Shown here piece by piece: positions 58,207 through 64,000 of a DNA stretch of 64,000 bases. The position numbers were made by a program, and so were the translations under genes. This DNA comes from Providencia burhodogranariea DSM 19968 (GTDB taxonomy: Bacteria; Pseudomonadota; Gammaproteobacteria; Enterobacterales; Enterobacteriaceae), in assembly GCF_000314855.2 (NCBI RefSeq), contig NZ_KB233222.1, forward strand, positions 258,387-322,386, written 5' to 3'. A model generated the notes under the pieces. That model was not told where the DNA came from and made no database searches. It was given only the letters and a program-made list of their open reading frames with translations. The stretch's first letter is position 1, and every line of letters begins with the position of its first letter.

Positions 58207-59016
58207 TTGAAGACAAATAGTTCACGCAAAACAGCAGTTGTTGTTGTCATTATTTTTATTGCATTTGCATTTGGTTTTTATTGGCTGGGTAAAGATGATA
58301 ATACATTATCAACACAAACAGATGCTGGAATTCCATCAACCTCTTTAACGATGCCATTAGGTGTTGATCAAACAGAGGTTATGGCTGAATTAGAAAAGCA
58401 AATGCCTGTTATTGCCACGATTAAAAAGCTAAGTCCTCAAACCTATGCAAACATTGAGCAAAGTGCTCGTGATTATGATCCATCGAATGAACAATTGACT
58501 CGGCAGGTCTTTGATCAAGTTGTCGGCTCGGTGATGAGCTTAGTCATTGAACGTATTTCTTATGCTTCAGATGAATCTGTTATTAATTTTACTAGCAAGA
58601 TAAATGATTATTTAAACGTTTTGCTAGAAGTTGATCCTACTGGCCAAACTTGTTTTTATTCGCTATTTCCTTATTTACGTGAATCAGCTGTAATTATTCC
58701 ACCACAAAAGAGTCAAGCAGTACAACTCAAGCAATTGGCTGCAACGAATGTGCTACTCATTTCGAGTGAAGCAAATATAAAGCAACCTATGTTATCTAGT
58801 ACAGAGCAAATCGCTATTCTGACGAGTCTCCAACAAAAATTGGTAGAAAAGTATGGTAGCCAATCTTCGATTCTGGGTAATTTAGAGCAAGCAAAACTTC
58901 AGCCTGCGGTAACTTGCAAAATAACGATAAGTTTCTACGATGACATCCTTGCGATGCCAGATAATAAGCAAAAAGCAGCTTTCTTAAGAACCTTATTTTC
59001 TGCAGCAAACCAATAA
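58207..59016 (+). CDS. Membrane-anchored periplasmic protein of unknown function
   Basis: 269 residues from the TTG at 58207, six bases after a strong GGTGGGGG ribosome site; the earlier in-frame TTG at 58165 has none. The N-terminus has a short basic stretch (TNSSRK) and one transmembrane segment (TAVVVVIIFIAFAFGFYWL), then a long soluble domain predicted to be mostly helical. Two cysteines (in GQTCFYSL and AVTCKI) could form a disulfide. I do not recognise the family. Confidence 0.65.
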   Translation: MKTNSSRKTAVVVVIIFIAFAFGFYWLGKDDNTLSTQTDAGIPSTSLTMPLGVDQTEVMAELEKQMPVIATIKKLSPQTYANIEQSARDYDPSNEQLTRQVFDQVVGSVMSLVIERISYASDESVINFTSKINDYLNVLLEVDPTGQTCFYSLFPYLRESAVIIPPQKSQAVQLKQLAATNVLLISSEANIKQPMLSSTEQIAILTSLQQKLVEKYGSQSSILGNLEQAKLQPAVTCKITISFYDDILAMPDNKQKAAFLRTLFSAANQ

Positions 59017-59475
59017 TTATTAACGCAATGCTTGATTAAGGAATTGATGAGGCATTGTTAAAAAACATCCGTTTTTCGCCTTAAATATTGGTATACAAAG
59101 TTGAATTATTGAGTATTTATACTCGCCATACCTCAGGTTTCCAACTGATAAACGATGCTGCCTGTATTCTTATCTAGATAGCGTAATTGGTGTCTGTCTA
59201 TATTAATTGTGGCTTATTTCGAAGTTAGTAAGCTAAAATTAAGCCGCTTTCCTCTAAAAACTAATAGTTACTTAATATTTCAATTTGATCATTACAGGTG
59301 TTCATCTCAAATAAATACTCTATAATTTTATGAGTAATTTGTGATTGTTAATTCATCAATAATATGAATATCGTAATAGAGAAAAGTTGCACAGATTTAT
59401 TTTATCAAATTGTGATTGTCTAAAAAGCGTATTTTAAAATTATCTGCTTTAACTTTTCTTATTCTAGGAGATGAG
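59017..59475. other. Intergenic region with an ERIC-like relic
   Basis: TATACTCGCCATACCTCAGG, then CCAACTG and GATGCTGCCTG at about 59118-59172, resemble a decayed left half of an ERIC element. The rest is AT-rich and must include the promoter of the hydrolase gene. No gene is seen. Confidence 0.4.
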
Positions 59476-60555
59476 ATGTCATTTGTTAAAAAAAGTATGG
59501 TTGCATTACTGACTGCTGCTGTAGTTTATGTTCCATCAGTGGTAACTCAGGCCTGTACGCGCGTGGTTTATTTGGGTGAAGATCAGCAAACCATGACCGG
59601 TAGAACGATGGATTGGAAATATGATATCGGCACAAATTTATGGATATTTCCACGTGGAATGAGTCGAGATGGCATCGCAGGTCCAAATTCTCTGAAATGG
59701 AAATCAAAATATGGCAGTGTAATCGCGTCAGGTTATGATATTTCAACCACGGATGGGATTAACGAAAAAGGTTTAGTTGCCAATCTATTATGGTTAGCGG
59801 AATCACAATATCCTCAATCGAATGATAAACAACCTACATTGTCTATCTCTTTGTGGGCTCAATATATGCTCGACAATTATGCAACTGTCGCTGAGGCTGT
59901 TGAAGCTCTCGAAAAAACACCGCTATTAGTGATGACGGATAATGTTCCTGGTCAAGACCGTTTAGCAACATTGCATTTATCTTTGTCTGATGCGAGTGGT
60001 GACAGTGCAATTATAGAATATATAGATGGCAAACAAGTGATTCACCATAGCCGCCAATATCAGGTTATGACAAACTCACCTGTTTATGAAAAACAGTTAG
60101 CAATGCAGGAATATTGGCAAGGAATTGGTGGCACTGTGATGTTACCAGGTACTAATCGCTCTGCGGATAGGTTTGCTCGAGCACAATTCTATATTAATGC
60201 GATTCCGCAGCAAACGACGCCAAATAAAGCTGTCGCAAGTGTATTTGGTGTAATCCGTAATGTGTCGGTTCCATACGGGTTAACATCTGAGAATTCACCT
60301 GAAATTTCATCGACTCGCTGGCGGACTTTAGTTGACCATAAGCGTCAACTCTATTTCTTCGAATCAGCACTTACCCCAAATATTTTTTGGACTGACCTCA
60401 AAAAAATCGATTTTTCTGAGCAAACAGGCAAAGTGAAGAAACTTGATCTGGGTGTTGAGCAAAGTAATATATTTTCAGGTGATGCAACCAAAGACTATAT
60501 TGATAGCGAGCCATTTCAATTTTTAGGGCTGTCTGCAAAACAACTTGGCTATTAG
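59476..60555 (+). CDS. Choloylglycine hydrolase/penicillin acylase-family (linear amide C-N hydrolase), secreted
   Basis: An Ntn hydrolase of 359 residues. After a signal peptide (residues 1 to about 26, ending VVTQA) the mature protein begins CTRVVYLG, with the N-terminal nucleophile cysteine. Conserved residues follow in TGRTMDWKYD (Arg and Asp), ISTTDGINEKGLVANLLWL (Asn region) and TNSPVYEKQL. I start at 59476, where AGGAGATGAG precedes the ATG. The family hydrolyses bile salt conjugates, penicillin V or N-acyl homoserine lactones. Export makes a bile-salt or signal-quenching role possible. Confidence 0.85.
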   Translation: MSFVKKSMVALLTAAVVYVPSVVTQACTRVVYLGEDQQTMTGRTMDWKYDIGTNLWIFPRGMSRDGIAGPNSLKWKSKYGSVIASGYDISTTDGINEKGLVANLLWLAESQYPQSNDKQPTLSISLWAQYMLDNYATVAEAVEALEKTPLLVMTDNVPGQDRLATLHLSLSDASGDSAIIEYIDGKQVIHHSRQYQVMTNSPVYEKQLAMQEYWQGIGGTVMLPGTNRSADRFARAQFYINAIPQQTTPNKAVASVFGVIRNVSVPYGLTSENSPEISSTRWRTLVDHKRQLYFFESALTPNIFWTDLKKIDFSEQTGKVKKLDLGVEQSNIFSGDATKDYIDSEPFQFLGLSAKQLGY

Positions 60556-60730
60556 AGACTGTGATCTCTCTTTGCCTAAAAGGCATTTAATGTGAATAAA
60601 AATTGGCTGTCAGAGGTCAATAACCTTTAAATTTTTATAAATCAGCCTTCTATTAATTCAGAAGGTTGATTCTAATCAAATTATTTACCATCACTGAATG
60701 AAACCTTTGCAGATAAATGGATAACGTTTT

Positions 60731-60753
60731 AAGATGTATTTAAAATGCAACTT
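60731..60753. promoter_or_regulatory. NsrR operator upstream of tehB
   Basis: AAGATGTATTT and AAATGCAACTT are inverted around one base, matching the 11-1-11 NsrR consensus almost perfectly. It ends 12 bases before the tehB start codon. NsrR is a nitric oxide-sensing repressor; tehB has been predicted as an NsrR target in enterobacteria. Confidence 0.82.
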
Positions 60754-60765
60754 AAAGGTGATGAT

Positions 60766-61632
60766 ATGAGTGAGTTAGTTTGTTATAAAACCATGCCAGT
60801 ATGGGACAAAGCTTCGTTACCTGTAACGTTTCAAGAGCGCCATAACACTAAAGAAGATACTTATGCACAACTTCAGATATTAACGGGATCTCTCGATTTT
60901 GTTATTTTTGCGGATGATGGTAGCGAGCAACACTTTACATTTAACACTGATAACCAACCGCCAATCATCGAACCGCAAGTATGGCATAGAATCTCGGCTT
61001 GTAGTGATGATATGCAGTGTCAACTCTCTTTTTTATGCGATCCTGATATCAAATTCTATAAAGAATACGGTTTAACGATCCCACATTCAGAAGTTAGATA
61101 TTTATGTGAAAATAATTTATCTCAGCTAGGGAAAGCATTAGATCTCGGTTCTGGTCGAGGGCGTAATAGTTTTTATTTAGCGTTAAAAGGCTATGATGTG
61201 ACAGCAGTGGATATCAATGCTCAACATATTCAAGCTATCGAAATAGTTAAGAAACAAGCAAATATCGAGAATATCAAAACTGCAGTTTATGATATTAATA
61301 GCCACCAAATTACAGGTGAATATGGCCTAATTATCTCAACAGTCGTGTTAATGTTTTTACAACGCGAAAATATTGCAGAAATTGTGGCTAATATGCAGGA
61401 ACATACATTAGTTGGCGGTATTAATTTAATCGTATGTCCTGTTGAAACACAGGATGCGCCATTAGATTTGCTCCCATTCAAATGCTTCCTTAAACAAGGT
61501 GAATTACAAGCCTATTATAAAGACTGGGAGATCCTAAAATATAATGAAAACCCAGGTCATCTTCACAGAACAGATGCACAAGGAAATCGCATTAAGCTAA
61601 ATTTTGCGACGTTGATTGCTAAAAAGAAATGA
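60766..61632 (+). CDS. tehB: TehB, SAM-dependent methyltransferase with N-terminal DUF1971 domain
   Basis: 288 residues. The N-terminal about 95 residues form a DUF1971-type cupin (VWDKASLPVTFQERHNTKED, IIEPQVWHRI). The rest is a class I methyltransferase with ALDLGSGRGRNSFYLALKGYDVTAVDIN. TehB confers tellurite resistance in E. coli; here the long form resembles Haemophilus TehB. I start at 60766 (MSELVCYK), eight bases after AAAGGTG; the ATG at 60745 lies within the operator. tehA is not adjacent. Confidence 0.9.
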   Translation: MSELVCYKTMPVWDKASLPVTFQERHNTKEDTYAQLQILTGSLDFVIFADDGSEQHFTFNTDNQPPIIEPQVWHRISACSDDMQCQLSFLCDPDIKFYKEYGLTIPHSEVRYLCENNLSQLGKALDLGSGRGRNSFYLALKGYDVTAVDINAQHIQAIEIVKKQANIENIKTAVYDINSHQITGEYGLIISTVVLMFLQRENIAEIVANMQEHTLVGGINLIVCPVETQDAPLDLLPFKCFLKQGELQAYYKDWEILKYNENPGHLHRTDAQGNRIKLNFATLIAKKK

Positions 61633-61653
61633 TTATTGCGATTAGATAGTTTT

Positions 61654-61677
61654 AGCGGGATGCACGAGCAACCCGCT
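61654..61677. terminator. Stem-loop terminator between tehB and clcA
   Basis: AGCGGG and CCCGCT pair around a 12-base loop, followed by TTTT, between the convergent genes. Confidence 0.65.
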
Positions 61678-61687
61678 TTTGGGTATA

Positions 61688-63079
61688 TTACTTCTCAGCT
61701 TTAGCTGATTTTTCTTGCGAGCTTCTTTGCAGTATCCTTTCTAAAAGAACGGAGTAAAGTGGTCTACCATTTAGTAATTGAGCAATCATTGTGGCACCTA
61801 AACAGGTAATCAGCATCGGCAGGATGAGTTGATAATTGCTGGTCATTTCGAGTACAAGTACCAATCCTGTTAGTGGTGCTCTGACAGTTGCTGCAAATAA
61901 AGCTCCCATTCCAGCAATAGCAAAAGTGCCTATTTCAATCTGGTAATCAGGGAAAAGTTCTAATACACAATAGCCATAAATTCCACCAAAAAGCGTTCCT
62001 AAGGCGAGTAAAGGTGAGAAAATGCCACCCGCAGCCCCAGAACTAAAGCTGATAGTTGATGTTAAAAAGCGTAAAGCAAAAAATATTAATAAAGCAGTGA
62101 TTGCAAAACTTCCTGCCATCATTTGATGAATAACAGAAAAACCTCCGCCGACGACCTCTGGTGTATAAACACCAATCGCACCACAACATCCGCCAATTAA
62201 TCCCCCCATCAATACAAAGCGTGAAACCTTACCTTGATAAAAGGCAAGAAATTTAGTTTGTAGATAGAGTAAGAAGCTATTAAAGCAAATACCAATTACA
62301 CCGAATAACATACCTAAAATCAAATATAGCCAAAGTGTATTCATGGGTGCTGAAGAAAATTGCCCGATATTTAATATTGCAGCTTCACCACTAATCATTC
62401 TATAGACAATGGTGGCTGTAATTGCGCCAATAATTACCGCTTTTATAGATACAAGGCTGTATTTAAATTGTGGGCGCATCTCTTCAATAATAAATAAAAT
62501 ACCAGCAAGAGGTGCATTAAAGGCGGTTGATAAGCCGGCTGCAGCACCAGCGGCTAATAATGTATGGCGAGATTCATTATTCTTAATGCGGAAAATATCG
62601 TAAAACATTTGGCTGATATTTGCACCAAGTTGTACTGTCGGTCCTTCACGACCTAGTACCATTCCTGAGCCCAAAGAGCCTAACCCACCTAAAAATTTGA
62701 CAGGAATGACTCGCCACCAACGAACAGGACGTAAATCTTGTAAAGCACCTTCAATTTCAGGTATTCCCGATCCACCAGACTCAGGGGATATTTTTTTAAC
62801 GAGGTAGTAGCTAATCATCGCAAGGATGGCTGATACAGCAAACATCGCAGGAACAATTAACCATTTATCGGTGACAAGTTCTGGGACAGTAGTGCTACGG
62901 TAGTTACTAATCCATGTCGTAGCTAATTCAAAGAGAGTGCCAATAAGCCCAACAAATGCCCCAATAACAGCAGCTAGAATGAGGATCACCAAAGGTGTTT
63001 TATCGGATTCTTTTAATCGTCTGAGAATCCCGAAATGGTATTTCATAGCAGATTGGCTAATGGGATTTTGTTCGGACAT
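61688..63079 (-). CDS. clcA: ClcA, H+/Cl- exchange transporter
   Basis: A CLC-family antiporter that exchanges chloride for protons and aids extreme acid resistance. The 463 residues have the selectivity motifs [11 protein letters not shown], the gating-glutamate segment [21 protein letters not shown] and, near the C-terminus, RPLYSVLL with the chloride-coordinating tyrosine. I start at 63079 (MSEQNPIS), although an in-frame ATG at 63097 is possible; neither has an ideal ribosome site. Confidence 0.92.
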   Translation of the reverse strand: MSEQNPISQSAMKYHFGILRRLKESDKTPLVILILAAVIGAFVGLIGTLFELATTWISNYRSTTVPELVTDKWLIVPAMFAVSAILAMISYYLVKKISPESGGSGIPEIEGALQDLRPVRWWRVIPVKFLGGLGSLGSGMVLGREGPTVQLGANISQMFYDIFRIKNNESRHTLLAAGAAAGLSTAFNAPLAGILFIIEEMRPQFKYSLVSIKAVIIGAITATIVYRMISGEAAILNIGQFSSAPMNTLWLYLILGMLFGVIGICFNSFLLYLQTKFLAFYQGKVSRFVLMGGLIGGCCGAIGVYTPEVVGGGFSVIHQMMAGSFAITALLIFFALRFLTSTISFSSGAAGGIFSPLLALGTLFGGIYGYCVLELFPDYQIEIGTFAIAGMGALFAATVRAPLTGLVLVLEMTSNYQLILPMLITCLGATMIAQLLNGRPLYSVLLERILQRSSQEKSAKAEK

Positions 63080-63458
63080 CTTCTTACGACGCTCCATTAG
63101 TGATGAATGGCAAATAATTGTATTGTTAGCATAACAAAATATATGACAAATCGGATCATAAATTTATTATTAAATATTTAATCCAAGATGGATTAGGATT
63201 AAAGCTAAATTTTGGCGGTTTTTAATCATTGATATATGACGTAAAAATTAAATTTATTTAATTAAAAAGTAAAAGTAAAAGTAAATAAAGTAATGTTATT
63301 TATATTGTTATTTATTAGGAAATTAAAGTTAGATTTTTATTTTTTTAATAATTAATGATTAAGAACTCAATTTGATAGATTTAAAGTAATAAGATTTAAA
63401 CCTATCAAATGTGATGTAACTACAGAAAGTGGATAATAATTCTCATTTGCTTAAAATA

Positions 63459-63472
63459 TTAATATAGATCAA
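63459..63472 (+). promoter_or_regulatory. FNR box of the hcp promoter
   Basis: TTAAT-ATAG-ATCAA matches the FNR consensus TTGAT-N4-ATCAA at nine of ten positions. A -10-like TATCTA at 63493-63498 places the start near 63505 and the FNR box near -41, the classic activating position. The rest of the 470-base gap is AT-rich without genes. Confidence 0.65.
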
Positions 63473-63531
63473 TAAACAGTCAGATAACTGTTTATCTAGC
63501 CTTTCTTATTGTCGGAAAAGGTTTAGTCTTA

Positions 63532-63554
63532 ATGTTGTATTTAAAATGCAACTT
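63532..63554. promoter_or_regulatory. NsrR operator upstream of hcp
   Basis: ATGTTGTATTT and AAATGCAACTT around one base form the 11-1-11 NsrR site, sharing 18 consecutive bases with the tehB operator. It ends 14 bases before the hcp start codon. In E. coli hcp is likewise FNR-activated and NsrR-repressed. Confidence 0.82.
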
Positions 63555-63568
63555 ATAAGGTGATTAAC

Positions 63569-64000
63569 ATGTACTGTGTGCAATGTGAACAAACAATGAG
63601 AACTCCAGCTGGTAATGGCTGTGCATACGCACAGGGTATGTGCGGTAAAACAGCAGAAACTTCAGACCTTCAAGACTTACTGGTTGCCGTGTTGCAAAGC
63701 TTATCTGCGAGTGCAGTCACTGCACGTGAATTGGGTATTATTGATCATGATATTGATAGCTTTGCTCCCCGTGCTTTTTTCTCGACTTTAACCAATGTTA
63801 ACTTCGATTCAGCGCGCATCATCGGTTATGCGCGTGAAGCAATTTACTTACGTGATAAATTAATTAAGCAATGTCAAGCTTCCAATAGCGCTATAGTGTT
63901 TAATCATCCATTGGTTCATCTTCAACTTAATGGAGATGATATTGAAACTTTACAAAAGCAATCAGAAGATTTTTCACTTGATATCGATAAAGCACTTATT
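63569..64000 (+). CDS. hcp: Hcp, hybrid cluster protein (hydroxylamine reductase), partial
   Basis: The N-terminal 144 codons run off the right edge. The start [18 protein letters not shown] and [18 protein letters not shown] carry the CxxC-x(n)-C-x(n)-C cysteines of the N-terminal [4Fe-4S]/[2Fe-2S] cluster, followed by [23 protein letters not shown] as in E. coli Hcp. The enzyme reduces nitric oxide to N2O at low oxygen and can reduce hydroxylamine. AAGGTG precedes the ATG. An hcr partner may lie beyond the window. Confidence 0.95.
   Translation, partial: MYCVQCEQTMRTPAGNGCAYAQGMCGKTAETSDLQDLLVAVLQSLSASAVTARELGIIDHDIDSFAPRAFFSTLTNVNFDSARIIGYAREAIYLRDKLIKQCQASNSAIVFNHPLVHLQLNGDDIETLQKQSEDFSLDIDKALI

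Noticed and set aside
1-64000. tRNA or rRNA genes, or an integrase marking island borders
   Set aside because: None was recognised on reading; I could not run a covariance model search, so short RNAs may have been missed.

Overview
The window looks like a chromosomal segment of an AT-rich member of the Enterobacterales, most likely Providencia or a close relative in the Morganellaceae. The basis is E. coli-like core proteins (NapA, CcmF, GlgC, ClcA and Hcp), low G+C by eye, ERIC repeats and many Morganellaceae-type accessory genes. The genus is an inference. I see no tRNA, rRNA, CRISPR array or intact insertion sequence.

Layout. 1-2600 is a decayed zone: an IS3 orfA remnant, a pilus chaperone missing its N-terminal half, a small membrane protein and a broken MarR-GNAT gene. 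2578-14240 carries the periplasmic nitrate reductase operon napFDAGHBC and the cytochrome c maturation genes ccmCDEFGH. ccmA and ccmB, which usually lie between napC and ccmC, are absent here, and three tandem 127-bp ERIC elements occupy the gap. 14400-17120 holds a DUF2946 protein and a TonB-dependent copper receptor. 17270-24230 has a GalP/AraE-type sugar porter, a Rob-like regulator and a reduced glycogen pair, glgC-glgP, without glgA, glgB or glgX.

24850-51430 is mainly a myo-inositol catabolic locus: a Gfo/Idh/MocA-like relic, iolR, iolA, iolD, iolG, iolT, a PTS EIIA-like gene, a second iolG-like gene, iolC (fused to a DUF2090 aldolase domain), iolE and iolB. A contact-dependent inhibition (CDI) island lies inside it at about 32150-42013. 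It comprises cdiB, cdiA with an EndoU-like C-terminal toxin, cdiI, an orphan immunity gene, a silent colicin D-like toxin cassette with its immunity gene, a DUF4926 gene and a broken ORF. Copies of a TGAAATGAAT-type motif upstream of iolA, iolG and the second iolG-like gene suggest one regulator (IolR is the obvious candidate) controls both halves of the split locus.

51590-64000 is mixed: an HDAC-family deacetylase, an atypical SDR, a FUSC-like membrane protein, an orphan mdcG, a glutathione S-transferase, the yceJ-yceI pair, an unknown membrane-anchored protein, a secreted choloylglycine hydrolase/penicillin acylase-family enzyme, tehB, clcA and the start of hcp. tehB and hcp each carry a near-consensus NsrR operator, and hcp also has an FNR box. 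The nap, ccm and hcp genes fit anaerobic nitrate respiration with nitrosative stress defence.
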